The position numbers and the translations under genes are program-made. From NCBI RefSeq assembly GCF_000377985.1, contig NZ_KB899052.1, forward strand, positions 1-52,150: a stretch of DNA of 52,150 bases, read 5' to 3'. Numbering within the stretch: the first letter of the stretch is position 1; each line of letters begins with the position of its first letter. Origin of the DNA: Sporolactobacillus vineae DSM 21990 = SL153. GTDB lineage: Bacteria > Bacillota > Bacilli > Bacillales > Sporolactobacillaceae. Below are positions 15,101 to 24,052 of this stretch, one piece after another. Under the pieces are notes generated by a model. It was not told the origin of the DNA. It saw only the letters and a program-made list of their open reading frames with translations, and did not search any database.

Positions 15101-16321
15101 ATGAATACGAGTCAGACTGAAGTGAGCAGCACCAATTCATCCATTTTTAAATTATCCCCCTTTAAAACCTTATCTCCGGAGCAGTCAGCACTGAAGGAAA
15201 AAGTGATCCGATTCTGCCGGGAACATGTGAGGGCCGGTTCGCCTGCTTTATTTGTGATTCGCGGCCGTGCCGGCACAGGGAAAAGCGTCGTGTTAAGTGC
15301 TGTATTTAATGAAATCCAGCACTTGTCGAGAAGCGGTGCTCCGGATGATCCCGTTTCTCACACCGACAATCGGCTGATTGTGAATCATGCAGAAATGTTC
15401 AAACTGTACAGGGAGCTTTCAGAAGATCTTCCTGACGTCCGAAAGAAAGATATCGATCGCCCGACGCCATTCATCAACAGATTGGACAGGAATCATCAGA
15501 CCGCAGATATCGTACTGATTGACGAAGCCCATCTGCTCCTGACCAAGCGTGATTCGTACAACCGGTTCAATCAAGAGAATCAGCTTCTGGAGATCATCAG
15601 GCGCAGCCGGGTTGTGATACTTGTATTTGACGACAGACAGGTTCTGAAAATGAAAAGTTACTGGAATGAAGCAGCGCTTCAACGTTTTATCGCGCAATAT
15701 CCATGCGAAGAATATCGGCTGACGCGTCAGTTCAGAATTCATGCAGAACCGGACGTATCAGAATGGATTTCCGGATTTGTTCATAAAAAGCTTCTTCCGC
15801 TGCCGAAGAAACAGCGGTTTGATTTCAGAATCTTTGAAGACGCCGGCGAGATGTATCATCTTATAAAAGAAAAAAATTCAGCCTGCGGACTCTCAAGGAT
15901 GATTGCTACCTATGATTACCCGTATAAGCTGGACGGACAGGACCACTTCATTCATGAGAAAAACTTCACACTGCGCTGGGACCGGTCGAAACCAAATGAG
16001 CGGAAGCCGTGGGCGGAACGGCCGGAGTCGATTGATGAGGTCGGATCGGTGTATACGATCCAGGGGTTTGATCTGAATTTTGCAGGCGTCATCCTCGGCC
16101 CGTCGGTGGTGTATGACGAAAGCTGTGACCAGATTGCGATCGACACCAAAAAGTACGAGGATCAGGCTGCTTTTACCCGGAGAGATGATGTCCCTCATCC
16201 GGAAGCGGTCAAAGAACAAATCATTTTAAATTCGATAAATGTCCTGCTGACACGCGGGATGCGCGGCTTATATATTTATGCCGGCAATCCTGAACTTCGA
16301 AAGCGGCTTGCCACGCTTTAA
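15101..16321 (+). CDS. DUF2075 P-loop helicase-like protein
   Basis: About 406 residues. Walker A GRAGTGKS sits near residue 56, after SPEQSALKEKVIRFC, and Walker B VLIDEAHLL is near residue 140. Later motifs fit a superfamily 1-like helicase: FDDRQVLK, LTRQFRIH, a central YTIQGFDLNFAGVILGP and the C-terminal NVLLTRGMRGLYIY (motif VI-like). These are the hallmarks of DUF2075, a family related to Schlafen-type and phage helicases. The frame is open further upstream, but ATG 15101 (GAGGAG at 15083-15088, somewhat long spacing) starts the conserved part; the earlier codons run over the IS remnant. Function unknown; DNA or RNA metabolism, possibly defence-linked. Confidence 0.75.
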   Translation: MNTSQTEVSSTNSSIFKLSPFKTLSPEQSALKEKVIRFCREHVRAGSPALFVIRGRAGTGKSVVLSAVFNEIQHLSRSGAPDDPVSHTDNRLIVNHAEMFKLYRELSEDLPDVRKKDIDRPTPFINRLDRNHQTADIVLIDEAHLLLTKRDSYNRFNQENQLLEIIRRSRVVILVFDDRQVLKMKSYWNEAALQRFIAQYPCEEYRLTRQFRIHAEPDVSEWISGFVHKKLLPLPKKQRFDFRIFEDAGEMYHLIKEKNSACGLSRMIATYDYPYKLDGQDHFIHEKNFTLRWDRSKPNERKPWAERPESIDEVGSVYTIQGFDLNFAGVILGPSVVYDESCDQIAIDTKKYEDQAAFTRRDDVPHPEAVKEQIILNSINVLLTRGMRGLYIYAGNPELRKRLATL

Positions 16322-16507
16322 TTTGCTAAAAGTTACTGGCAATTCTGTCACAAATTGGTCATGAATCAGGATTGTCGGCGCTAACGAGAGGTCCGTCGTT
16401 TGATTGATCCGCCTAAATCGTAGATAATAGATAACAAACAGAGTTCCCTTTTTTCGACTTTCTTCCAACCATATCTAAAATTAATTATCTATGCTGCGAA
16501 AAGAGAA

Positions 16508-17026
16508 TTGATCGATGTGACAGTCACTATGCTGATTCATGACCTGATAATCTTTATTATCCTGTCTCTTATAAATACATTCATTTCTATAAAATTACCC
16601 ATCTCTTTGTTTCACGCCGACAGCTGGCTTTACCGTGAAAGAAGCTGGGAGCGGAAGGGTCAGATTTATCAGGATTACGTCTGGGTGAAAAAGTGGAAGA
16701 ATCAACTGCCGGAACTGAGCGACTTTCTGACGTTCCTTTTCTCAAAGAAGAAAATGGCGCAGTTGGATCAGGATTATCTGTACCTGTTTGTTCTGGAAAC
16801 CTGCCGCGCCGAGCTGACGCACTGGTGCATCATCTGGAGCATGCTTGCGTACAGCTTATGGCGCGGGACGCACAGTTCGATCCTCGTGCTCTTCATCGCG
16901 GTCGCGCTGAATCTGCCCTATGTCGTCATTCAACGGTACAACCGCCCCAGAGTGCTGGACATACTGGCCAACCGAAAGATCCATATCAATGAAAATATGA
17001 AAAACAATGTAGAAGTGTTTCATTAA
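16508..17026 (+). CDS. CrtO-like acyltransferase family membrane protein
   Basis: A 172-residue protein with an N-terminal TM segment and a hydrophobic pair near 108-140. Motifs RAELTHWCIIW and VVIQRYNRPRVLD match the staphylococcal glycosyl-4,4'-diaponeurosporenoate acyltransferase (CrtO) family, as do the YVWVKKWKNQLPE and RSWERKG segments. No carotenoid synthesis genes (crtM/crtN) are present, so the substrate is more likely another glycolipid. The start is uncertain: TTG 16508, GTG 16517 or ATG 16529. It is followed after 18 bases by a GT28 glycosyltransferase and then a flippase-like protein, suggesting one pathway: glycosylate, acylate and move a lipid. Confidence 0.7.
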   Translation: MIDVTVTMLIHDLIIFIILSLINTFISIKLPISLFHADSWLYRERSWERKGQIYQDYVWVKKWKNQLPELSDFLTFLFSKKKMAQLDQDYLYLFVLETCRAELTHWCIIWSMLAYSLWRGTHSSILVLFIAVALNLPYVVIQRYNRPRVLDILANRKIHINENMKNNVEVFH

Positions 17027-17044
17027 TTAAAGGGGAATTTTGTT

Positions 17045-18214
17045 TTGAAAAAGATTCTGTTTCTTTCATCTGAGTACACCGGCGGCGGGCACAGAAGCAT
17101 CACAAAGGCCTTATGCGAACAGCTTTCGCTTCATGATCCGGAGATCCAATTCAAAGTCATCGACGGATTCATGCTGGGCAACTGGCTGCTCCGGCTTCCA
17201 AGCCATACCTATGACACGCTGGCCGTTGGGCTGCCCGCATTGTGGGGGTTCATTTACCGGCTGAGCAATCCATTCAGATGGCTGGTGAACCGGGCTGTTG
17301 CCGGAAACATAAAGAGATCATTTTTAGAACAGATCCGTACGTTTCAGCCGGACTTAATCGTCTCCGTCCATGAGATTTTTGTCGGATCAGTTATCCGTAT
17401 TTTGAAAAAGGAAGGTCTGGACATCCCTGTCATTTCACTGGTGGCCGATCTGGATAATGTCACGAATCTTTGGGCGGACAAAGACGTAAAATACATTGTC
17501 TGCCCTTCTGAAGAAGCCAGAAGGAGTATGCTGAAGGCAGGAATGACAAATGAGCAGCTGTTTCTGACTGGTTTTCCGGTACGCCGTGAGTTCTGTGATC
17601 CGTGTCTTCCGGAACCACTGGCCTGGAGCGAAACCGGGAGAAAATCCCTTTCCGTGCTTCTGGTCAGCGGCAGTCAAGGCTCGCCGCAGGTGCTCAGAAT
17701 CATCAACTCGCTGTTGAAACATGAGCGGATTCACCTGACGATCCTTGCCGGCTATAATACGGTTCTGAAGAAAATTATTGAAAAACATTTCTCAAAATAT
17801 GTTGGAAACAGACTGACCGTTTACGGATTTATCAAAGAGATCAAAGAACGGATGGATGAAGCGGATCTGCTCATCCTCAGAGCGAGTCCGAATGTGCTGA
17901 TGGAGGCGGTGAATCTGTGCAAACCGGTCATCGTCACCGGAGCCTTACGCGGGCAGGAGGAGAAGAACCCTCAGTTTGTGCTAAGAAATAAGCTGGGCTG
18001 CTATTGCCGCGATGTAAATGAACTGCCGGAGCTGATCTCCGGCTTGCTGGCGAACGATGGTGAAAAATTGCTGCAGATCGCGCGGAATGAGTACCGGTTC
18101 AGAAAACCGGAATCGGCCCGTCAGATCACCGATTTGCTCGTTAGCACCCTTCATGAAAAAGAGGGTGCCGTTCCAAAGCAGCCTGATCAGGCTCACACCG
18201 CGTCCCAGCTGTGA
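17045..18214 (+). CDS. GT28 diacylglycerol glucosyltransferase-like protein (UgtP/MGDG synthase type)
   Basis: 389 residues. The N-terminus ILFLSSEYTGGGHRSITKAL is the MGDG-synthase domain signature with the glycine-rich GGGH turn; PDLIVSVHEIF and the C-terminal nucleotide-sugar part (LLVSGSQGSPQVLRII, NVLMEAVNLCKPVIVTG) follow the GT28 pattern. The start TTG 17045 has AAAGGGG (17029-17035) upstream. These enzymes add sugar to diacylglycerol or a related lipid on the inner membrane face. Here the gene stands between a CrtO-like acyltransferase and a UPF0104 membrane protein, an unusual context for the general UgtP enzyme, so a specialised glycolipid is likely (inference). Confidence 0.8.
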   Translation: MKKILFLSSEYTGGGHRSITKALCEQLSLHDPEIQFKVIDGFMLGNWLLRLPSHTYDTLAVGLPALWGFIYRLSNPFRWLVNRAVAGNIKRSFLEQIRTFQPDLIVSVHEIFVGSVIRILKKEGLDIPVISLVADLDNVTNLWADKDVKYIVCPSEEARRSMLKAGMTNEQLFLTGFPVRREFCDPCLPEPLAWSETGRKSLSVLLVSGSQGSPQVLRIINSLLKHERIHLTILAGYNTVLKKIIEKHFSKYVGNRLTVYGFIKEIKERMDEADLLILRASPNVLMEAVNLCKPVIVTGALRGQEEKNPQFVLRNKLGCYCRDVNELPELISGLLANDGEKLLQIARNEYRFRKPESARQITDLLVSTLHEKEGAVPKQPDQAHTASQL

Positions 18215-18285
18215 TCATTGTAAACAGGGGCCGGCATTCGGCTGATCGCGAGGCAAAAAAAGTGATTCAGGCAGGGAGTCTTTGA

Positions 18286-19206
18286 ATGTCAGCGAAAACA
18301 AAAATCAAATTATTCCTGGGCTCTTTACTTACTGTACTTGTATTTTATTATTTATTCCGGAAACTGGGCCGCAGCCTGAATCTGAATCATCTGCTGACGA
18401 TAAAAATCAACTGGCTTCTTGCCGCCGTTTCCGTTTTTCTGCAAATGTTCTCAAACTACTTGCGCGCCATGGGGTACACGCGGGGCATCGACCCGAATAT
18501 CAACCGGATCACGGCACTCCAGATCGTCAGTATCGGTCACGGTGCAAACATGATCCTGCCGCTGAATATTGGTGACGGCTTGCGTTTCGCCTTTTTTCCA
18601 AGTGATTATAATGCGCTGCGACGAACGAAATTAGTGATGATTCCTGCACTGGCCGACTTTGTCGTCATCATTACCCTCTCACTGCTGGCCGTGCCGTTTT
18701 CCGGGTTCAGGGATCATCGGCTGGTCCGGATCTTATGGATACTTTTTTTTATCTGTATCATTGCGATCGTGCTGACGTTACTTGTCACATACTTTGTTCC
18801 GCGGCTCCGCAATTATTTTAATGAATTCCTCAATGTGGGTATGCTGAACATGGTGTTCTGGGTCTTCCTCTCCTGGGCGGCGCTCCTGCTTGCAATCTGG
18901 ATCGGGCTTGTGGCCTGCGGTTTTCACTGGCTGCCGTCGCTTCGTTTGTCTTTTGCGGTCTTTGCGGCAACGAACCTGGTCAATCTGATTCCCTCATCGC
19001 CGGGCGCCGTCGGCCTTTATGAGTACGGGGTCATCATCGGTCTGGCCGGACTCGGCATCCAGCAGAGTACCGCGCTGTCAATCGGTCTGGTGCTCCACTT
19101 GTTTCAATACTCGGCGTTTCTCCCGATGGGTCTGGTCCTGTTCATCATGGCGGTCAGCGGGAAATACGGGAAGACGATCAGAACAATGCTGCGGGAAAGG
19201 TTTTAG
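18286..19206 (+). CDS. UPF0104/AglD-type flippase-like integral membrane protein
   Basis: 306 residues with about eight TM segments. The family motif region (NLVNLIPSSPGAVGLYEYG) is characteristic of the lysylphosphatidylglycerol-synthetase TM superfamily (PF03706); RAMGYTRGI and IGHGANMILPLNIGDGLRF are the usual second motif. The soluble synthetase domain of MprF is absent, so it is a stand-alone transporter/flippase-like protein. GGGAG (18274-18278) precedes ATG 18286. It completes the three-gene lipid operon begun at 16508. No terminator of high quality was seen after it. Confidence 0.78.
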   Translation: MSAKTKIKLFLGSLLTVLVFYYLFRKLGRSLNLNHLLTIKINWLLAAVSVFLQMFSNYLRAMGYTRGIDPNINRITALQIVSIGHGANMILPLNIGDGLRFAFFPSDYNALRRTKLVMIPALADFVVIITLSLLAVPFSGFRDHRLVRILWILFFICIIAIVLTLLVTYFVPRLRNYFNEFLNVGMLNMVFWVFLSWAALLLAIWIGLVACGFHWLPSLRLSFAVFAATNLVNLIPSSPGAVGLYEYGVIIGLAGLGIQQSTALSIGLVLHLFQYSAFLPMGLVLFIMAVSGKYGKTIRTMLRERF

Positions 19207-19247
19207 TCATCCGGGTAAAAATGAGAAAGTGATCGGGTGCTTATTAT

Positions 19248-19275
19248 TGTAAACGATTACATAGGCATTTTATAA
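19248..19275 (+). promoter_or_regulatory. cre site (CcpA) overlapping the pgmB promoter
   Basis: TGTAAACGATTACA (19248-19261) fits the catabolite-responsive element consensus TGWAANCGNTNWCA at every position. A TATAAT-like -10 follows within about 10 bases (TATAATATAAT region 19270-19280), so CcpA binding would block the promoter in glucose. Confidence 0.75.
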
Positions 19276-19321
19276 TATAATATGATTGGAAGAATACAAG
19301 AATATCGGAGGTACGCCGACC

Positions 19322-19996
19322 ATGAAAGCAGTGATTTTTGATCTGGACGGAGTGATTGCGGATACGGCAGTCTATCATTTTCAGGCATGGAAAGATCTTG
19401 CCCGGTCGATCGGCATTGAAATAGGTGAGAATCTGAATCAGCAGTTGAAAGGAATCAGCCGGATGGGGTCGCTCGAGCGGATCCTCAAATTCGGCGGCCG
19501 GGAACACGACTTTTCCGAAGCGGAGAAGCTGTCGCTGGCTGAAGAAAAAAATCAGACCTATCGCGGGCTGATCGCAACAATGACGCCTGCCGATCTCTTG
19601 CCGGGTATTAAAAACTTTTTAGCCGAGCTGAAGGATGCGGGGATCCGGATCGGTCTGGCTTCATCGAGTAAAAACGGACCCTTAATTCTCAAAAATCTGG
19701 GAATCACGGCGATTTTCGATACGATTGTCGATCCGTCCAAACTGAAAAAAGGGAAGCCGGATCCGGAAATTTTTGCAACCGCCGTCAATCAGCTGGGTTT
19801 CCAGCCAGAACAATGTACGGGAATTGAGGATGCTGTGGCAGGCATCCAGTCGATTAATGGCGCAGGCCTTTTCTCGGTCGGCATCGGTGTTCCGGCGTCG
19901 GCGCATGCCGACTGGACGATCCCCTCAACGGAAGCACTGACCCTGGATGCCCTGAACTGGAATTTTATCCGGAAGCAGAAGCTGATCAACCCATGA
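19322..19996 (+). CDS. pgmB: Beta-phosphoglucomutase
   Basis: A 224-residue HAD-superfamily enzyme. The nucleophile motif FDLDGVIADTA (Asp7, general acid/base Asp9) is followed by a cap domain with KGISRMGSLERIL, typical of beta-PGM; then SSSKNGPLILKNLG, KPDPEIF and EDAVAGIQSI, the remaining HAD motifs. It converts beta-glucose-1-phosphate to glucose-6-phosphate after phosphorolysis of maltose, trehalose or similar disaccharides. ATG 19322 with GGAGGT (19307-19312) is preferred over the upstream TTG. A cre site lies in its promoter. The phosphorylase partner is not in the window; the nearby regulator and MsmK-type ATPase fit a disaccharide pathway. Confidence 0.92.
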   Translation: MKAVIFDLDGVIADTAVYHFQAWKDLARSIGIEIGENLNQQLKGISRMGSLERILKFGGREHDFSEAEKLSLAEEKNQTYRGLIATMTPADLLPGIKNFLAELKDAGIRIGLASSSKNGPLILKNLGITAIFDTIVDPSKLKKGKPDPEIFATAVNQLGFQPEQCTGIEDAVAGIQSINGAGLFSVGIGVPASAHADWTIPSTEALTLDALNWNFIRKQKLINP

Positions 19997-20041
19997 ACCG
20001 GGTCCGGCTCGCCATGGACATCAGGAAAGGAAGTCCGTAAT

Positions 20042-20905
20042 GTGGATATTCAGAAACTGGTTCAGCATTATCCGGGGACGGTGATGAAGCGGGAGCCTTT
20101 TCACCCGGACAGGCATATGTTTTATTTTTATGAACGGCCCTATTATATCGGAATCCCGTCGCGTTCCCTCTCTGAGTCGGAACGTCGGCTGCTCAGTCTC
20201 CTGCTGGATCAGGAAACACCGCCTGTTTATTCGGAAAGAGCCCGCTGCTGGTACGGCCTGCTGATTGAGGGGAAGCCGCTGTCGCAGCCGGACCCCGGTA
20301 AAAGAATCAGCATCATTCAGTTTCATCTGACGAAACGTCTGGAACAATCGGACCTGAAGGAATGGCGGGCGGCGCTTGAAGCTTTCTTTGGCGTTCAAAC
20401 AGATTTTATCTACCTCTCAGAACATGACGGGCTGATTGTCGAGCAAGATCAGTTCATCGAGGAGGCCTCGCTTAAGGCGATTGCCAATACGCTGCGCAAC
20501 GACTTTTCGGTGAAGACCTGTTTTCAGATCGGGCTCCGCTATCCGCTGTCGCCGCAGCTCAGAGCGGCCTATCTGGAGGAAAAAAAGTTGTTTGATCAGC
20601 GCATGGATCAGGCTGAATCCCGGGAAGTGACCACCGTGGAACATGCCTTTTTTGATTTCTTAAAGCCGCTCGCGGGGAAGTGGGTCGTGCTGAATGAGCT
20701 GAGCGATCTGATCAGCGCAGAGAAAAGCTGGCGGCCGATCATCCGTGCGATCTGGGAGAATCAGGGCAATCTCAGCATGGCGGCGAAGCATCTATTCATG
20801 CACCGAAATACACTGCTGAACCGCATCGACAAATTTTATGAAATCACCGGGATTTCTTTGAAACGGATGGACGGCCTGACGATGGCCTACCTGTCTACAC
20901 TGTAA
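20042..20905 (+). CDS. PucR/CdaR-like helix-turn-helix regulator
   Basis: 287 residues. The C-terminus has the HTH_30 motif: IWENQGNLSMAAKHLFMHRN, then TLLNRIDKFYEITGISLK, as in PucR and CdaR sugar-diacid regulators. The N-terminal two-thirds is a sensing region without a recognisable PocR, GAF or PurR domain. GTG 20042 is used, with AGGAAAGGAAG just upstream; the overlapping ATG 20040 is out of frame. It follows pgmB by 45 bases and is convergent with a sugar ABC ATPase, so it probably controls carbohydrate uptake. The inducer is unknown. Confidence 0.7.
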   Translation: MDIQKLVQHYPGTVMKREPFHPDRHMFYFYERPYYIGIPSRSLSESERRLLSLLLDQETPPVYSERARCWYGLLIEGKPLSQPDPGKRISIIQFHLTKRLEQSDLKEWRAALEAFFGVQTDFIYLSEHDGLIVEQDQFIEEASLKAIANTLRNDFSVKTCFQIGLRYPLSPQLRAAYLEEKKLFDQRMDQAESREVTTVEHAFFDFLKPLAGKWVVLNELSDLISAEKSWRPIIRAIWENQGNLSMAAKHLFMHRNTLLNRIDKFYEITGISLKRMDGLTMAYLSTL

Positions 20906-20909
20906 AAAA

Positions 20910-20939
20910 AAGCTTCGGTCGTGAAGTCACGATCGAAGC
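20910..20939 (-). terminator. Terminator of the sugar ABC ATPase gene
   Basis: GCTTCGGTCGTGA (20912-20924) pairs with TCACGATCGAAGC (20927-20939). On the minus strand a run of T residues follows (the A run at 20904-20911). Confidence 0.75.
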
Positions 20940-20953
20940 ACAATGGTTCTGTC

Positions 20954-22060
20954 TTATTCGGCTGTCAGCGACTTTTCAGTTTCCGGATCGAAGAAATGGG
21001 TCTTATTAATGTTGAAGGCCAGATCAACTGCATCACCGGCATGGTAGTCATTGCGCGCATCGACACGGGCGATAAACGGGTGACGGCCGACCTGAGAATG
21101 GAGCATGAACTCGGCGCCGGTCAGCTCGGCGATGTTTACTTTAGCATGAACGACGCTGTCCGGCGAGGCGTTAATGGCAACCGGTTCATCATGAATATCC
21201 TCCGGGCGGATGCCGAAAACGATCGGTTTATCGGCGAAATCCTTACTGCGCAGTATTTTCAGTTTGCCTTCCGGAATTTCAAGATCGATATCGTCCCCCT
21301 TGAAGCGGCTGCCTTCAAGCCGGCCATGGAAGAAGTTCATTGGCGGCGATCCGATAAACCCGCCGACAAACAAGTTGTTGGGGTTGTCGTAGACTTCCTT
21401 CGGTGAGCCGACCTGCTGAATCACGCCGTCCTTGATGATCACGATACGTGTCGCCATCGTCATCGCTTCGGTCTGATCATGGGTGACGTAGATCATTGTT
21501 GCCTGCAGCTTCTGGTGCAGTTTGCTGATCTCCGAACGCATTTGTACGCGCAGTTTTGCATCCAGGTTGGACAGGGGTTCATCCATCAGGAAAACTTTTG
21601 CATCGCGGACGATCGCCCGGCCGAGAGCAACACGCTGACGCTGGCCGCCGGACAATGCTTTCGGTTTTCGGCTTAGATAGTCCTTGATTCCAAGAATCTC
21701 GGCGGCATGTTCCACGCGTTGCTTGATTTCCGGCTTCGGGACTTTCCGGAGCTTCAGGCCGAACGCCATGTTGTCATAGACCGTCATGTGCGGATAGAGC
21801 GCATAGTTCTGAAAGACCATGGCGATGTCCCGGTCCTTAGGTGCCACATCATTCATCTTTTTCCCGTCAATGTACAGCTCGCCCTTGGTGATATCTTCCA
21901 GACCGGCGATCATCCGCAGAGTCGTCGACTTGCCGCATCCGGATGGTCCGACGAAGACAATAAATTCCTTGTCGGCGATTTCCAGGTTGAAGTCGGTGAC
22001 GGACGGTTCCGTACTATTTTCGTAAATTTTATAAATATGCCTTAATGATAATTCTGCCAT
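20954..22060 (-). CDS. Multi-sugar ABC transporter ATP-binding protein (MsmK/UgpC type)
   Basis: A 368-residue ATPase of the CUT1 sugar transporter family. Walker [11 protein letters not shown]-loop [12 protein letters not shown], signature [14 protein letters not shown], Walker [13 protein letters not shown] and the switch His in [10 protein letters not shown] are intact. The C-terminal regulatory TOBE/OB region (FGIRPEDI) is present, as in MalK, MsmK and UgpC. It stands alone, without binding protein or permeases, as expected for the shared ATPase that energises several sugar importers in Gram-positives. A cre-like palindrome overlaps its promoter and a terminator follows. AAGGAAGTG precedes the ATG. 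Confidence 0.93.
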   Translation of the reverse strand: MAELSLRHIYKIYENSTEPSVTDFNLEIADKEFIVFVGPSGCGKSTTLRMIAGLEDITKGELYIDGKKMNDVAPKDRDIAMVFQNYALYPHMTVYDNMAFGLKLRKVPKPEIKQRVEHAAEILGIKDYLSRKPKALSGGQRQRVALGRAIVRDAKVFLMDEPLSNLDAKLRVQMRSEISKLHQKLQATMIYVTHDQTEAMTMATRIVIIKDGVIQQVGSPKEVYDNPNNLFVGGFIGSPPMNFFHGRLEGSRFKGDDIDLEIPEGKLKILRSKDFADKPIVFGIRPEDIHDEPVAINASPDSVVHAKVNIAELTGAEFMLHSQVGRHPFIARVDARNDYHAGDAVDLAFNINKTHFFDPETEKSLTAE

Positions 22061-22098
22061 GTGCTTTTCACTTCCTTCAATTTATGGTTTCATTATAA

Positions 22099-22112
22099 TG
22101 TAACCGGTTCCA
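22099..22112 (-). promoter_or_regulatory. cre-like site in the sugar ABC ATPase promoter
   Basis: TGTAACCGGTTCCA matches the cre consensus with one mismatch and lies next to a minus-strand TATAAT (plus 22093-22098). It could also be read by another LacI-family regulator. Confidence 0.55.
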
Positions 22113-22223
22113 ATAATACACGGCATTCTGCTGCTTCCTGCGACCGGATTTATGTGCAAATTGTTGGCTCAGACATTTTGCCGCTGCTGCGCCTTGATCA
22201 CAACGCCAACTAATCAATTGGCA

Positions 22224-22277
22224 GAAAAAAGCTGCGGTGCTGCCCGCACGTATGTGCCGGCAGCAGCTCGCAGCTTT
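22224..22277 (-). terminator. Terminator of the YeiH operon
   Basis: AAAAGCTGCGGTGCTGCC (22227-22244) pairs with GGCAGCAGCTCGCAGCTTTT (22258-22277). The T run follows on the minus strand. Confidence 0.7.
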
Positions 22278-22312
22278 TCATACTTATTGGTGAGCGCAAG
22301 GTTCAGCCAGGT

Positions 22313-22663
22313 TCAAAGTATACCCCATTTTCGTTCGTAGGTCACTAGTAATTGATATTCAGATAGCAGAAAACCTTGTTCCTCCAGCACTTTTCTCACA
22401 GAGTGGAAATCGAAGCTGTCGGTTTCCAGAACAATCTTATCCTTCTTTCCGGTAATCGCCCACTGGTGATGAACAGACTGAAGAATCTCGATCATCTGTG
22501 CGATGCGATCGATCCGTTCAGAGAAGGCGGCACCTAATTTTCTGAGCGCTTCCGGTTCGACCGGATTCCGGCTCCTGCTGCGATCTTCTGCTGAACCAGG
22601 CAAAAGATAGTAATCAAATATAAGGGTTACGCTTTGCTTACAGGTAAGTGCATCTACTTTCAT
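22313..22663 (-). CDS. Unknown 116-residue protein in the YeiH operon
   Basis: A soluble protein without recognised motifs: it begins KVDALTCKQSVTLIFDYYLL, has a charged linker (AEDRSRSRNPVEPE), a predicted helix (FSERIDRIAQMIEILQSV) and a C-terminal alpha/beta part ending YERKWGIL. It has a single Cys near the N-terminus. AAGGAG precedes the ATG. It starts 36 bases after the YeiH-like exporter and before a shared terminator, so it should be co-transcribed and controlled by the minus-strand SAM riboswitch. A role linked to sulfur compounds is inferred from that alone. Confidence 0.6.
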   Translation of the reverse strand: MKVDALTCKQSVTLIFDYYLLPGSAEDRSRSRNPVEPEALRKLGAAFSERIDRIAQMIEILQSVHHQWAITGKKDKIVLETDSFDFHSVRKVLEEQGFLLSEYQLLVTYERKWGIL

Positions 22664-22699
22664 TTTCCGATACTCCTTTTTTGAATCCAGCCGAATGGG

Positions 22700-24052
22700 T
22701 TACAGCGATGCCCAGAAGTTGTGAAGAATCACGACCGAGAGAATATAGCCGAGCACAATATTGACGACGGCACCAGTACTGAATGCGGCGAACGGTTTCC
22801 AGCCGAAGGAAGTCAGTTTCCGGAAGCGCGTGGTCAGCCCGATCGAAAGGAATGTGAAGGTGAACGCCCAGGTTCTGAATTCCTTGATCGGCGCAATCAC
22901 GTCGGTATTGATGACCGCACGTCCGGCGACGGAAGTAGTAGCGGCAATGACAATCGTCAGCAGAATGGAAGCAGCGAAGAAGCCAATGATAAATTTTGGA
23001 AAACGGCGCCAGATCTCAGTCGCATCTGCTTTGGTTCCTGCCTTCCTGTTTTCCCAGAAAGTAATCGAAATGAGTGCCAGGATGAAGCACCAGACGCCGA
23101 TGAAGATATCACGGCCGATGACCTTCATCAAAGTGAACGAGTTCAGCGCTTGATCGCCGAATGTGCTTGCGGCTGTAACGCCGGCGGCATCGGCAAATTC
23201 GGACGTGCCGATCCAGGCACCGGCCGGCCCTGCGGAAATGCCAAGCACCTTGACCAGAAAGGAAAGCAGGAAAATGGCGGCTACAGCCCAGATAACAACA
23301 AGTGAAATGGAGATCGATACATGTTCCTTTTTCGCTTTGATCGCACCACCGACGGCAATCGCCGCAGAGACACCGCAGACCGAACCGCCGACGCCGAGTG
23401 TCGCGGCAAAGTGCTTATCAAGTCCGAACCATCGGGTACCGGCAAAATAGATCACGAGAAAAGTAATCACCGAGATGAATGTCGCCTGCAGAAAGGCGAC
23501 AGGTCCGGCCTGGATAATCAGCGTGAACGGTAATGTTGCGCCGAGCAAAACGATACCGACTTTGACATAGAGCTCGGTTCGGAGTGCAGAGGAGAACCAG
23601 CCCCCCAGCGGGATCAGATTGCCAACGATCAGACCGATCGCCAGGGCGACAATCGGCGCTTCAAGATTATACTGCGATGCCCAGCCCCATGAGCTGAAAA
23701 TATTGATGGCGACACTGATGATAAATAAGAGCGTGAAGCCGGCTGCGAACGGACCGGTTTTAATATGAAGAAAGGATGCAGTAATCGAGAAAAGTACAAG
23801 GAACGTCAGATAGAGCAGGATGATCGAGCCCAGATGTCCCTGCAAAGCACTTCCCAGCGCCGGGAAATCAGTCCATTTCGGGATCTGTGCCGTCAGGACT
23901 TTAATCGAACTTCCGGCAGTCCAGAAGATAATTCCGGCGAGAACCAGGAACAGGCCGATCCATACGGCCCACCAGTCCTCTTTACGGATTAGCTCGAACC
24001 AGCCGCTTTTTCTGACGGGTTTTGATTGTTCTGAAGTGAGGTCGATTGACAT
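22700..24052 (-). CDS. YeiH-family putative sulfate/sulfur-compound exporter
   Basis: A 450-residue polytopic membrane protein with about 11 TM helices. The conserved region FAATLGVGGSVCGVSAAIAV and the later FADAAGVTAASTFGDQAL are characteristic of PF03601 (YeiH, once Cons_hypoth698). At about 450 residues it is longer than typical YeiH (about 340) because of an N-terminal hydrophilic segment and extra helices. The family is proposed to export sulfate or related anions such as sulfite or taurine-derived products. GGGAGGAA precedes the ATG. A SAM-I riboswitch in its leader means it is made when S-adenosylmethionine is low, which fits import or balance of a sulfur compound better than simple waste export (inference). 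Confidence 0.85.
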   Translation of the reverse strand: MSIDLTSEQSKPVRKSGWFELIRKEDWWAVWIGLFLVLAGIIFWTAGSSIKVLTAQIPKWTDFPALGSALQGHLGSIILLYLTFLVLFSITASFLHIKTGPFAAGFTLLFIISVAINIFSSWGWASQYNLEAPIVALAIGLIVGNLIPLGGWFSSALRTELYVKVGIVLLGATLPFTLIIQAGPVAFLQATFISVITFLVIYFAGTRWFGLDKHFAATLGVGGSVCGVSAAIAVGGAIKAKKEHVSISISLVVIWAVAAIFLLSFLVKVLGISAGPAGAWIGTSEFADAAGVTAASTFGDQALNSFTLMKVIGRDIFIGVWCFILALISITFWENRKAGTKADATEIWRRFPKFIIGFFAASILLTIVIAATTSVAGRAVINTDVIAPIKEFRTWAFTFTFLSIGLTTRFRKLTSFGWKPFAAFSTGAVVNIVLGYILSVVILHNFWASL

